Shown here one piece after another: positions 7,348 through 14,697 of a stretch of 30,727 nucleotides of DNA. Each line of letters starts with the position of its first letter. The stretch's first letter is position 1. The notes beneath the pieces are model-generated. The model was not told the origin of the DNA. It ran no database searches and worked only from the letters and a program-made list of their open reading frames with translations. A program made the translations under genes and the position numbers. Source of the DNA: Roseivivax sp. THAF197b (GTDB lineage Bacteria > Pseudomonadota > Alphaproteobacteria > Rhodobacterales > Rhodobacteraceae); assembly GCF_009363255.1 (NCBI RefSeq), contig NZ_CP045322.1, positions 1 to 30,727 of the forward strand, in the 5' to 3' direction.

Positions 7348-7564
7348 CTTGATTTCCGCACCGGTGTTATGGGCGAAGCTAGTCGCCTGCCTGCGTTCAA
7401 AATTGCCGATATTGCCCACAGTCTACAATGGCCAAACTCCAGTAGCCAAGCCCGGCACTTAGGGTTTTCCAGCAAACCCGACATTCCAGCTGCCGCAGCG
7501 AAAGCTCACTTCGTCCCGCATAGTGCGAGTTCGAACGCGGCGCAGCGAATGTCTGTTGTGGCTT

Positions 7565-10450
7565 CTACCTCTTCGGCCACTTGTATTCACCGGTGAGAAG
7601 GATGTGCGCCCAGCCGAGGGGCGAGGTGTGTGCCAGAAGATCGGGCGGGACCGGGAGCTTCGCACACTGGCGCTGCGCGACGGCCTCGCTCAGGCGAGCC
7701 GTGTTCCAGTGGATGACGATCGCGGCGAGGAGGTTGAGCGCGGCCATCCGAAAATGTTGGCCCTCGGTCGTCCTATCGCGGATTTCGCCCTGTCGGCCGA
7801 TCCGCAACGCGTTCTTCAACGCGTGGTGCGCCTCGCCCTTGTTGAGGCCGATCTGGACACGGCGCTGCATGTCGGTGTTCAGGACCCATTCGATCATGAA
7901 CAGCGTCCGCTCGACGCGGCCGACCTCCCGCAGGGCGACGGCCAAGTCGTTCTGGCGGGGATAGGAGGCCAACTTCCGCAGGATCTGGCTGGGCGCGACG
8001 GTCCCAGCCGTCATTGTCGCCGCGATCCGCAGAATGTCGGCCCAGTTGGACGCGATCAGGTTCTCCCGGATCGTGCCGCCCGCCAGACCGCGCAGGTTCG
8101 GCGGCACGGCCTTCGGCTCGAAAACGTAGAGACGCTTAGACGGCAGGTCGCGAATGCGCGGGATGAACCGGTGGCCGAGGATCGAGGTGACGGCGAAGAC
8201 GTGATCGGTGAAGCCACCGGTATCGGCGTATTGCTCCCTGATCCGCTTGCCGATCTCGTTGTTGAGCAGCCCGTCGAGGATATAGGGCGCTTCGCTGACC
8301 GTGGCCGGGATGGTCTGCGACGCGAAGGGTGCGAACTGGTCGGAAACGTGCGTGTAGGCTTTCAGACCTGGCTCGCGCCCGTATTTCGCGTTGATCAGGT
8401 TCATCGCCTCGCCCTGCCGGGTGGTGGGAAAGAACTGACCGTCGCTGGAGGCGGTCGTCCCCATGCCCCAGAACCGGGCCATCGGCAGGGCGGCCTGCGC
8501 TTCCACGACGCTCGCGAGCGCGCGGGCGTAAGCATCGCTCTCCACATGCCAGCGCGAAATCCGCATCAACTCCCAGAAGCCGTGGGAATTGCTGGCCTCG
8601 GCCATCTTGCTCAAACCGAGGTTGAGCCCTTCGGCCAGGAGCACGTTCATCAGGCCGATCCGGTCCTTCGGCGGAGCGCCAGTCCTGAGATGCGTGAACG
8701 CCTCGGTGAACCCGGTCGCGCGGTCTACCTCCAGCATGATGTCGGTGATCCGCGTCTCCGGTATGCGGCGGTAGAGATCGGACAGCAGGTCATCGGCCCC
8801 CTGCGGCGGTGCTGTCGGCAGCCGGCTCAGATGAAGCACGCCATTCTCGATCGAACCACCGGGGATCGCGCCCGCCTTCGCAGCCTTGGCCAGCTTTTCG
8901 AGACCGAGCTCCATTCGCGCATGGCGATCGGCCAGCCAGTCCTCGGGATCGAAGGGGACGGCGAGCCGCGCGCTCGCCTCTGCAGCCTGCGCGGGCACCA
9001 GCACCTGTTTCAGATCGCCGTAGCGCCGCGATCGTTCCAGCCAGATATCGCCCGAGCGGAACGCGTCGCGCAGGTGGAACATGACCGCGACCTCCCACAG
9101 GCGGTCGTCCCCCGCGGTCTGGATCTTCAGATGGCGGTGCCACTTCGACGTGCGCCGCAGAAAATCCGTCGGCCGGTTGTGAGCCCGGTCGGACCGGATC
9201 AGCTCGGCCGCGTCCAGAAGGGTTTTGGCCACGTCCGCCCCGTCGATTTCAAGGAGACGCAGCATCCGGGGCACGTACCGACGGAACCTCTTGTAGCCTT
9301 GCACGACATGAGAAATCGGGTCCGACGAAAGCGTGTCCGTCAGTCGGGCAGCGACGGCGACGAGGGCCTGCAAATCCGTCCATCCTGGACTGGATGATAT
9401 GGCGTCCTCGAGGGATGCGTCGCCGTTCTTCGCTTCGAGAAGGGCCGTTCCCATATCGCGGAACGAGCGCAAGGTCTTCTGAAGCGCCGGTTGCGCCCCG
9501 TCCATACGAGCGTCGCACAGCCGGACAGCCTCCCGCCACGTCCGGCCGACGATCCGGTCGTGCGTCTCGACCACGGCATCCGCGATCGCGCGTCGCCATT
9601 CCGACACGCAGACGGCAAGAATAGCGTGGCGGCGGTTGTCGGGCAGATCGCGTAATCCGTCCGCGAAGTAGCGTTCCCCCTGCCGACGCAGACGGGTGAT
9701 GCGATGATCCGGAACGCCGTGGAACACATCCGGCGGAACGTCGATCCGACGGAGATGATCGAGCCGGTCGAGTAGCCGGCGTGCGGCGCCCGAATTGTTC
9801 CCGACCTCGAACTTGCGCAGCCACACGAAGCGGGTCAGCCGGTCTTCGACCATCTCGGACAGTAGATTGTTGAGAACCGCGCATTCGTCATCGCTCAGGC
9901 GATCCGCGATCCTCGTCTCGATCCGTCTCTCGGCGGCGACCAGAGCATCGGCGCAGAGCCGTTCGATCGTGGATGTGGCGGGGAGGATGGTCAGGGTTCT
10001 CCGGCATTCCTCGACGAAGCGGCGGGCGATGTCCTCGTTGGAAACGGCGTGCTCTGCCTGGCCGTCGAGCCAGAGCTTCAGGTCGCGGGCACCGCGGCCG
10101 GAGAAAGTCCTGTAGCCGTAGAGCTGACGCAGGCTGGCCATATGCTCGTGCCGCGTTTCTTCGCGGGCGGCATAGGCGTCGAGATCGGCGTCCTTGAGGC
10201 CAAGTTGTGCGGCAAGAAAGTCGGTGATCTCAACTGGGATGACCTCACCCGGCAGCAGAGCGCGTCCGGGATAGCGCAGCGCGCAAAGCTGTAAGGCGAA
10301 GCCAAGCCGGTTTCGCGGACGCCTGCGCTGGCCGATATGATCGAGGTCTTCATCCGATAGCGTATAGTGCTTGAGCAGCCGCGGTTCGTCCGCGGGAAGG
10401 CCGAACAGGACCTCCCGTTGCTTCGGCGTCAGGATGGTCCGGTGCGCCAT
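7565..10450 (-). CDS. tnpA: Tn3-family transposase TnpA
   Basis: 961 residues, within the usual 950-1000 range. It begins MAHRTILTPKQREVLFGLP with the N-terminal DUF4158-type domain. The RNase-H-like catalytic core is intact, with Asp about 670 in SSDGQFF, Asp about 743 in DTGGFTDHVF and Glu about 873 in NKGEAHHAL. The 130-residue spacing between the second Asp and the Glu is as in Tn3 itself. It ends with WAHILLTGEYKWPKR, a typical Tn3 C-terminus. It cuts at the 38-bp inverted repeats and forms cointegrates that the adjacent resolvase resolves. Divergent from tnpR with res between them. No frameshift is seen. Confidence 0.96.
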   Translation of the reverse strand: MAHRTILTPKQREVLFGLPADEPRLLKHYTLSDEDLDHIGQRRRPRNRLGFALQLCALRYPGRALLPGEVIPVEITDFLAAQLGLKDADLDAYAAREETRHEHMASLRQLYGYRTFSGRGARDLKLWLDGQAEHAVSNEDIARRFVEECRRTLTILPATSTIERLCADALVAAERRIETRIADRLSDDECAVLNNLLSEMVEDRLTRFVWLRKFEVGNNSGAARRLLDRLDHLRRIDVPPDVFHGVPDHRITRLRRQGERYFADGLRDLPDNRRHAILAVCVSEWRRAIADAVVETHDRIVGRTWREAVRLCDARMDGAQPALQKTLRSFRDMGTALLEAKNGDASLEDAISSSPGWTDLQALVAVAARLTDTLSSDPISHVVQGYKRFRRYVPRMLRLLEIDGADVAKTLLDAAELIRSDRAHNRPTDFLRRTSKWHRHLKIQTAGDDRLWEVAVMFHLRDAFRSGDIWLERSRRYGDLKQVLVPAQAAEASARLAVPFDPEDWLADRHARMELGLEKLAKAAKAGAIPGGSIENGVLHLSRLPTAPPQGADDLLSDLYRRIPETRITDIMLEVDRATGFTEAFTHLRTGAPPKDRIGLMNVLLAEGLNLGLSKMAEASNSHGFWELMRISRWHVESDAYARALASVVEAQAALPMARFWGMGTTASSDGQFFPTTRQGEAMNLINAKYGREPGLKAYTHVSDQFAPFASQTIPATVSEAPYILDGLLNNEIGKRIREQYADTGGFTDHVFAVTSILGHRFIPRIRDLPSKRLYVFEPKAVPPNLRGLAGGTIRENLIASNWADILRIAATMTAGTVAPSQILRKLASYPRQNDLAVALREVGRVERTLFMIEWVLNTDMQRRVQIGLNKGEAHHALKNALRIGRQGEIRDRTTEGQHFRMAALNLLAAIVIHWNTARLSEAVAQRQCAKLPVPPDLLAHTSPLGWAHILLTGEYKWPKR

Positions 10451-10570
10451 GTTTCTTTTGCTTTCGACTACTCCATTGCGTATCTTTGATTTCGATATCG
10501 GTTAAGGAAAAATATCAATGGCTAGGAGCGCTGATATTCGCCGACTGTCTCAAACGATCGTTTGCGACAC
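10451..10570. promoter_or_regulatory. Putative res site / tnpA-tnpR divergent promoter region
   Basis: 120 bp between the divergent transposase and resolvase starts, the standard position of a Tn3 res site. It is AT-rich and includes the 14-bp perfect palindrome caaacgatcgtttg (10551-10564) just before tnpR, as well as related half-sites with GATAT. Confidence 0.65.
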
Positions 10571-11182
10571 ATGCTGATCGGATACGCGCGGGTCTCCAAG
10601 GCCGACGGAAGCCAGTCGCTCGACCTGCAACGCGACGCCCTGATCGCCGCAAGCGTCGGCGAGGACCAGATCTATTCGGACCGAGCCTCCGGCAAGAATG
10701 ACGAACGGCCCGGCCTCGAGGCATGCCTGAAGGCCCTCCGAGACGGTGACGTGTTAGTAATCTGGAAACTCGACCGGATGGGGCGCAGCCTGCACCACCT
10801 GGTGAAGACGGTCGCGTGGCTCTCCGAGCGCGGCGTCGGCCTGAAGGTGCTGACTGGTCAGGGCGCGCAGATCGACACGACCACGGCCCACGGACGGCTG
10901 TCCTTCGGCATCTTCGCTTCCCTCGCGGAGTTCGAGAGCGAGCTCATCCGAGAACGGACGATGGCCGGTCTTGCCGCTGCGCGCGCTCGGGGGCGGAAGG
11001 GAGGCCGCAAGTTCGCTCTGACCAAAGCCCAGCTGCGCATGGCACAGGCGGCGATGGCCAACCGAGACACCTCTGTTTCCGAACTGTGCAAGGAGCTGAA
11101 GATCAAGCCGGTGACGCTCTACCGCTATGTCGATCCCGAGGGAAATCTACGCGAGAATGGGAAACGGCTACTGGGCGCTTAG
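10571..11182 (+). CDS. tnpR: Tn3 resolvase TnpR (serine recombinase)
   Basis: 203 residues from the ATG at 10571 (MLIGYARVSKADGSQSLDLQ). The nucleophile is the Ser in ARVS. The motifs KLDRMGRSLHHLV and IDTTTAHGRLSFGIFASLAE, then FESELIRERT, are those of the catalytic domain. A C-terminal HTH region ends VTLYRYVDPEGNLRENGKRL. It resolves cointegrates at res and often represses the divergent transposase. Its stop lies within the right inverted repeat (11177-11214), marking the edge of the transposon. Confidence 0.94.
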   Translation: MLIGYARVSKADGSQSLDLQRDALIAASVGEDQIYSDRASGKNDERPGLEACLKALRDGDVLVIWKLDRMGRSLHHLVKTVAWLSERGVGLKVLTGQGAQIDTTTAHGRLSFGIFASLAEFESELIRERTMAGLAAARARGRKGGRKFALTKAQLRMAQAAMANRDTSVSELCKELKIKPVTLYRYVDPEGNLRENGKRLLGA

Positions 11183-11215
11183 CGTAGGATTTCACACCCT
11201 CCCGCAAAAGACCCC
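11177..11215 (-). repeat. Tn3 right inverted repeat
   Basis: gcttagcgtaggatttcaca...aaaagaccc(c) is the reverse complement of the left repeat with about two differences. It overlaps the last codons of tnpR. Confidence 0.9.
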
Positions 11216-11220
11216 TATAT
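11216..11220. repeat. Right target-site duplication of Tn3 element (TATAT)
   Basis: Matches 4999-5003. Removing the transposon and one copy restores the reading frame of the membrane-protein gene. Confidence 0.85.
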
Positions 11221-11513
11221 GGATCTACTTTCTCGCCAAGGCGGACATGATCGAATAATGCTCGATACGCTTTTTCAATTTGCAGATATTGCGCATCCAT
11301 TAGCCAGAAGATTATAATCGGAACCATGGCTGCAAATGGATAGAATGGTGAAAGCGTATCAATCGTAGCCATTACAGCTATTGCGGCGCTACCGAAGGTC
11401 GCCGCAAGCGCTTTAAGCGTAAAAGAATTTGCACCCATTCGGGTAATCACGCCTTGCAGCATTGTAAGATGCGCTATGCGAATGCTTTCATCGTTGTGAT
11501 CGTTGTCTGCCAT
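11216..11513 (-). pseudogene. Small membrane protein of TIR operon, N-terminal fragment (split by Tn3)
   Basis: The first 99 residues (MADNDHNDESIRIAHLTMLQ...LGEKVDPY) of a 160-residue protein whose remainder is at 4814-4998. Reconstructed, it has an acidic N-terminus and a helix (LQGVITRMGANSFTLK). Two membrane segments follow (ALAATFGSAAIAVMATI; FYPFAAMVPIIIFWLMDA), then a short charged linker (YLQIEKAYRALFDHVRLGEK) and a third membrane segment near the C-terminus. The frame now runs into the transposon (RGLLREGVKSYAKR...), which would give a hybrid lacking the third segment. The family is not named with certainty. In an operon with two TIR proteins a small membrane protein is a likely effector or anchor. 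Confidence 0.85.
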
Positions 11514-11714
11514 TGAATGGCCTATCTCGCAACGTTCGTAGCTTCTATGACCGCGTGGAACGCCCTAAACCGAGGTGGGGTCAAAAACTGTGTTGTCATA
11601 TGGCCTGCTTGATGAGTCGAATGTTGAAGTGTGTATGGAAATTCATAGCACTATTAGAGCATGTCTGCACCGCAAAACACAAAATATAGTTTAGAGTTAT
11701 CCCATAGAAAGCGA
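11514..11714. other. Intergenic region: upstream of the TIR operon
   Basis: No gene is seen. This AT-rich stretch must hold the minus-strand promoter of the membrane protein-TIR operon. It sits next to the first flanking repeat of the DprA cassette. Confidence 0.5.
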
Positions 11715-11733
11715 CACACAAACCCACATTTGT
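11715..11733. repeat. 19-bp direct repeat flanking DprA-PRTase pair (left copy)
   Basis: cacacaaacccacatttgt is identical to 13111-13129. Similarity continues weakly to the right of each copy (tgggtca versus cgggtta), and GGGT there can pair with ACCC in the repeat. The PRTase stop codon lies 4 bp inside this copy. Confidence 0.85.
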
Positions 11734-11737
11734 GCTT

Positions 11738-12370
11738 TTATGGGTCACGGTGCGTCTTGCCGGATGGATAGCCTACGATAACGCCAGTAGCTGGATCAAC
11801 GATCTGGTCAATGTCGTCTTGAAGGCCCTGCGTGCGGATCATCGCAAAGATGCGGATTTCCGCATCCGGGCAGACGGCTCGCAGGAGCTCCGCACAGGTG
11901 AAGCTCGTGCGGCCCATTGTCAGAACGTCATCGACGATCGTGATCTTGTCGGGCATGAAAAACGGCCTCTCGGCCTCAATGCTTTCCATGTGTACGGGCA
12001 CAAGGGGACGATCGGCAGCCGGGGAGCTCGAAGAGCGTGGGACAGCTTTTACTCTCGTCAGATAGGTTTGGACCTCCTGGCCAAATCCATGCCCATGCAG
12101 CACATCGCAGATGACCTTGGCTGGCCATAGTGCCCCATCCGATAAAGGTGCCGACCGTGGAGCGGGCACAAGGGTCACATCAGGACCGAGAAATGGTTGG
12201 AGAACATCCGCCTTGGGGTCACGAAGGTGGGGTATTGCCGTTCCAAGCGTGTGCAACTTTCCCGCTTTTACGGCACCGCAAAGCCTTCGAGATTTCTTGG
12301 AAAGGTCCGAGGTGCCTCGCGGGGAATAGTTGGCGAAGGTGCCGTATTCATAGCTCGAAGGCACGCACAC
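11738..12370 (-). CDS. Phosphoribosyltransferase (ComF-like fold) paired with DprA
   Basis: About 210 residues. The frame is open from an ATG at 12442, but that would overlap dprA by 95 bases and adds residues that look random. A GTG at 12370 (or 12364) just before YEYGTFANYSPRG is more likely. The type-I PRTase signature ITIVDDVLTMGRTS, which binds PRPP, is clear, as is an upstream VTLVPAPRSAPL strand-loop of the pyrophosphate side. In ComF and relatives this fold acts on nucleotide or ribose substrates. Here it overlaps the end of the DprA gene, so the two probably act together. DprA-PRTase pairs recur on mobile elements and have been discussed as nucleotide-centred conflict systems. Function here is inferred. 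Confidence 0.8.
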   Translation of the reverse strand: MCVPSSYEYGTFANYSPRGTSDLSKKSRRLCGAVKAGKLHTLGTAIPHLRDPKADVLQPFLGPDVTLVPAPRSAPLSDGALWPAKVICDVLHGHGFGQEVQTYLTRVKAVPRSSSSPAADRPLVPVHMESIEAERPFFMPDKITIVDDVLTMGRTSFTCAELLRAVCPDAEIRIFAMIRTQGLQDDIDQIVDPATGVIVGYPSGKTHRDP

Positions 12371-13034
12371 CCCCGGCTGTGTAGTTTGGAATATCGAGTA
12401 GGATGTCGGGCAGGTTCTCACGACGCAGGATTTGCGCCCCATACTCGATGAGCTGCTTTGGCCATGTCAGGTTTGGATCGGTGGCGACGTTCTCAAGAAG
12501 GTACAGATCACGGCCAAGCCGGATCGCTTCCCATCCCTGGTGACGTGTGCCGCTCTTCTCACTCGCCTCGATGACGATCGTTGCATCGCAGATGAGCGCC
12601 ATCGTCCGGTTGCGGCGTGGGAAATTTTCGCCCTTCCCAGGATAACCCTCGGGGAACTGCGAGATCGCAAGGTGGTTGCGTTTAATCTCTTCGAGAAGCC
12701 CTGCGTTTTTGGTCGGATAGGCTTTCGATAGCGGCGTACCGAGCACGGCAATGGTGCGCCCCCCCTCCTCTATCGCTGTCTTATGGGCCACGGTGTCGAT
12801 ACCTTCGGCCAAGCCGCTAACGACGATAATGCCTTGATCGACCAGAGCACGTGTTACCGCACGCGCACGCTTAATGCCGTCAGGTGTCGCTTTCCGAGAG
12901 CCAACGATCGCTACGCGAGAGCCTTCCGTCAGAAGAGAGATATCGCCCGCTGTGTATAACACATCCGGTGCGTTCTTTTCCTCAACCGGGCCAAGTGGTC
13001 CTAAGGCATCTCTGGTCTTCAGCTCTGCGTGCAT
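12348..13034 (-). CDS. DprA/SMF-family Rossmann-fold protein
   Basis: 228 residues. DprA core motifs run in order: VAIVGSRKATPDG (41-53), VVSGLAEGIDTVAHKTAIEE (71-90), RTIAVLGTPLSKAYP (93-107), ISQFPEG (124-130), FPRRNRTMALICDATIVIEA (138-157) and SGTRHQGWEAIRLGRDLYLL (161-180). It is shorter than chromosomal DprA (about 300-380). It lacks the N-terminal SAM-like and C-terminal winged-helix domains and ends with LPDILLDIPNYTAGG. Classic DprA loads RecA on incoming ssDNA. A stand-alone core beside a PRTase on a plasmid suggests a different, perhaps nucleotide-sensing role. It is first in its operon, and the PRTase start overlaps its end. Confidence 0.88.
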   Translation of the reverse strand: MHAELKTRDALGPLGPVEEKNAPDVLYTAGDISLLTEGSRVAIVGSRKATPDGIKRARAVTRALVDQGIIVVSGLAEGIDTVAHKTAIEEGGRTIAVLGTPLSKAYPTKNAGLLEEIKRNHLAISQFPEGYPGKGENFPRRNRTMALICDATIVIEASEKSGTRHQGWEAIRLGRDLYLLENVATDPNLTWPKQLIEYGAQILRRENLPDILLDIPNYTAGGVRAFEL

Positions 13035-13082
13035 TCTTCTCTTTAGCGATGCTTTTGCGTCACCGCCCTCCCCTATTTTTAC

Positions 13083-13094
13083 CTTAAATTTAAG
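13083..13094. promoter_or_regulatory. Palindrome in probable dprA promoter
   Basis: cttaaatttaag is a perfect 12-bp palindrome about 50 bp upstream of the dprA start. On the minus strand TTGCAA (about 13098-13103) and a TAAAAA-like -10 with 17-18 bp spacing surround it, so it could be an operator overlapping the promoter. Confidence 0.4.
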
Positions 13095-13110
13095 CTATCT
13101 TGCAACATTT

Positions 13111-13129
13111 CACACAAACCCACATTTGT
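13111..13129. repeat. 19-bp direct repeat flanking DprA-PRTase pair (right copy)
   Basis: Identical to 11715-11733 and in the same orientation. It stands upstream of the dprA promoter. The two copies enclose exactly the two-gene cassette (about 1.4 kb). Confidence 0.85.
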
Positions 13130-13186
13130 TCATTTGCGGGTTATCCCAGCTTCTTCTTCGAGCTCCTTGAGCTCCTCCCGGAAAAT
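13130..13186 (-). pseudogene. Possible 3' end of an IS-interrupted gene
   Basis: On the minus strand the frame reads FREELKELEEEAGITRK then TGA (13130-13132) and is open up to the left end of the IS3 element. The strongly charged helical tail looks like genuine coding sequence, but only about 19 codons remain and no family can be given. Confidence 0.25.
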
Positions 13187-13248
13187 CGGACAGTGACGGA
13201 AGCTACAATCTGACGTCTGCTGGTCTCCAAGAACGAGGAGATCAGAAC

Positions 13249-13542
13249 ATGTCGAAACGCAGGAACCATGACGCGGGCTTCAAGGCTCGTGTGGCGCTGG
13301 AAGCCGTGAAGGGCGAGCGCACCGTGTCGGAGCTGGCCGCGGAATACGGCGTGCATCCGACCATGATCCACCAGTGGAAGAAGGCGCTGCTCGAGGGGGC
13401 ATCGGACATCTTCGAGCGCGGCGGGAAGAAGAAGGCTGAGGTCGACGAGGAGACGGTGCGGTCGCTGCACGCCAAGATCGGAGAGCTGGCCGTCGCCAAC
13501 GATTTTTTGTCCAGAAAGCTCAAGCCATGGACCGACAAGTGA
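13249..13542 (+). CDS. IS3-family transposase OrfA
   Basis: 97 residues, MSKRRNHDAGFKARVALEAV onwards. A helix-turn-helix (VSELAAEYGVHPTMIHQWKK) binds the IS ends, and a leucine-zipper-like helix (VDEETVRSLHAKIGELAVAN) follows. It ends FLSRKLKPWTDK, overlapping orfB by 16 bases. The start is preceded by GAGGAGATC, a fair ribosome site. Normally made alone as a regulator, or fused to OrfB by -1 frameshifting at the T-rich site at 13503-13509. Confidence 0.93.
   Translation: MSKRRNHDAGFKARVALEAVKGERTVSELAAEYGVHPTMIHQWKKALLEGASDIFERGGKKKAEVDEETVRSLHAKIGELAVANDFLSRKLKPWTDK
13503..13509 (+). promoter_or_regulatory. Probable -1 programmed frameshift site (T TTT TTG)
   Basis: The run is positioned as X XXY YYZ in the OrfA frame (gaT TTT TTG), and orfB is in the -1 frame. 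IS3 elements normally use A6G; here the slippery heptamer is T6G, 18 bp before the orfB ATG. Confidence 0.5.
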
Positions 13543-14402
13543 GGCGCGGGATGATCGAACGCTCTCACCCCACGCTGTCGATCGGGGCGCAATGCCGCCT
13601 GCTGTCGATCTCGCGGTCGTCGTTCTACTACGCACCGCTGGGCGAGACAGCAGTGAACCTGGCGCTCATGCAACTGATCGATCGGCAGTTCCTGGAAACC
13701 CCGTTCTACGGCGTCCAGCAGATGACTTGGCACCTGCAGAACGAAGGGCACCCAGTGAATGTGAAGCGCATCCGTCGGCTGATGCGCCTCATGCGCCTCA
13801 TGCGCCTGATGCCGATCTACCAGAAGCCCAACACCAGCAAGCCTGCCAAGGGGCACAAGACCTATCCCTACCTGCTGGGTGGGCTGCGGGTCGATCGGCC
13901 CAACCAGGTCTGGTGCGCCGACATCACCTACCTGCCGATGCGACGAGGCTTCCTCTACCTGGTCGCCATCATGGACTGGTTCACCCGCAAGGTGCTGGCC
14001 TGGCGCATCTCGAACACGCTGGAGGCGGACTTCTGCATCGAGGCGCTGAACGAGGCGGTCCACCGCTTCGGCCCACCCGAGATCATGAACACCGATCAGG
14101 GCTCGCAGTTCACGTCCTTCGCCTGGACCGACCGGCTGAAGCGGATCGGGGCCCGGATCTCCATGGATGGCAAAGGGCGGTGCCTCGACAACATCTTCAT
14201 CGAACGCCTCTGGCGGTCCTTGAAGTATGAGTGCGTCTATCTGCACGCCTGGGAGACCGGCTCGCAGGCGAAGACTGGGGTTGGCAGATGGATCACCTTC
14301 TACAACCACCAGCGGCCCCACGCCGCCCATGGCGGACAGCCGCCCGCCGTGGTCTACTTCAACCAAATAGAAACCGACCAGCAGGGGCAGAGAGTAGCTT
14401 AA
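13527..14402 (+). CDS. IS3-family transposase OrfB (DDE integrase core)
   Basis: 291 residues in the -1 frame to OrfA. An HTH_21-type region (MDRQVRRGMIERSHPTLSIG, SRSSFYY) precedes the rve core. The DDE triad is visible as D in VWCADITYLPM, D in MNTDQGSQFTSF and E in CLDNIFIERLWRSLKYE. It ends with FYNHQRPHAAHGGQPPAVVY. A 9-bp tandem repeat (atgcgcctc) at about 13789-13817 encodes MRL units (RLMRLMRLMRLMP), one unit more than seems usual. Length and motifs are otherwise intact, so the copy may be active. Confidence 0.94.
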   Translation: MDRQVRRGMIERSHPTLSIGAQCRLLSISRSSFYYAPLGETAVNLALMQLIDRQFLETPFYGVQQMTWHLQNEGHPVNVKRIRRLMRLMRLMRLMPIYQKPNTSKPAKGHKTYPYLLGGLRVDRPNQVWCADITYLPMRRGFLYLVAIMDWFTRKVLAWRISNTLEADFCIEALNEAVHRFGPPEIMNTDQGSQFTSFAWTDRLKRIGARISMDGKGRCLDNIFIERLWRSLKYECVYLHAWETGSQAKTGVGRWITFYNHQRPHAAHGGQPPAVVYFNQIETDQQGQRVA

Positions 14403-14440
14403 ATCACCCCAGATCCTGTCCAAGAGATGGGGAGTAGCTC

Positions 14441-14566
14441 AATGCTTGCGAAAAGATGGAAGCCTGGCGTAGATACTACAACGAAGAACGACCGCACAGC
14501 GCGATCGGGAATATGCCCCCGATAATGCTGGCAAACTCAGATGGCGACACCAGCCCGCCATGTTGA
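14441..14566 (+). pseudogene. Remnant of a second IS3-family transposase OrfB (C-terminus)
   Basis: The frame reads NACEKMEAWRRYYNEERPHS, then AIGNMPPIMLANSDGDTSPP, Cys and stop. YYNEERPHSAIGN is the characteristic C-terminal signature of another IS3 group (IS407-like). Only about 41 codons remain. It directly adjoins the complete IS3 copy, so this site has been hit at least twice. No start is present, so it is non-functional. Confidence 0.8.
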
Positions 14567-14697
14567 GAGCAGACGGAAAACTCTGGCCCTCGGTGGCAGA
14601 AGGTTGGGTAGCAGAGCAAACAGGAACGGATTCTACATCTGAACGGCCCGGCTCAGGGGGCTCGGTCATGTTCGTTTGTCATTTGTGAGGATACGAT

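Larger units (their letters stand above)
5004..11215. mobile_element. Tn3-family transposon with two passenger genes (6.2 kb)
   Basis: Bounded by 38-bp inverted repeats (gggtcgtttgcgggagagtg... at 5005-5042 and its near-complement at 11177-11214, about 36/38 identical), with TATAT target duplications outside. It contains a full-length Tn3 transposase (minus), a divergent serine resolvase (plus), the res region between them, and a 2.5-kb passenger segment with two genes of unknown function. Precise duplication and nearly identical repeats point to a fairly recent, structurally intact insertion. It disrupts the first gene of the TIR operon. Confidence 0.92.
13187..14422 (+). mobile_element. IS3-family insertion sequence (about 1.24 kb)
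   Basis: Encodes the overlapping orfA and orfB of an IS3-family element. The ends are set by GGACAG at 13188-13193 and its complement CTGTCC at 14416-14421. The imperfect inverted repeats share further blocks (aagctac, tctg, tgctggtc) deeper inside, with a gap on the left side. Exact ends and a target duplication could not be fixed by eye. Confidence 0.85.

Noticed and set aside
7523..9397. Long 624-codon open frame on the plus strand
   Set aside because: It lies antisense to the clearly functional Tn3 transposase. Its residues are a high-GC mirror (rich in Arg, Gly, Asp, Leu) with no domain.
12348..13034. Competence gene dprA moved from the chromosome
   Set aside because: It lacks the flanking domains of housekeeping DprA and is fused in an operon with a PRTase inside a repeat-flanked cassette.
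13242..14423. 393-codon minus-strand open frame
   Set aside because: Antisense to both IS3 transposase frames; a codon-bias shadow.
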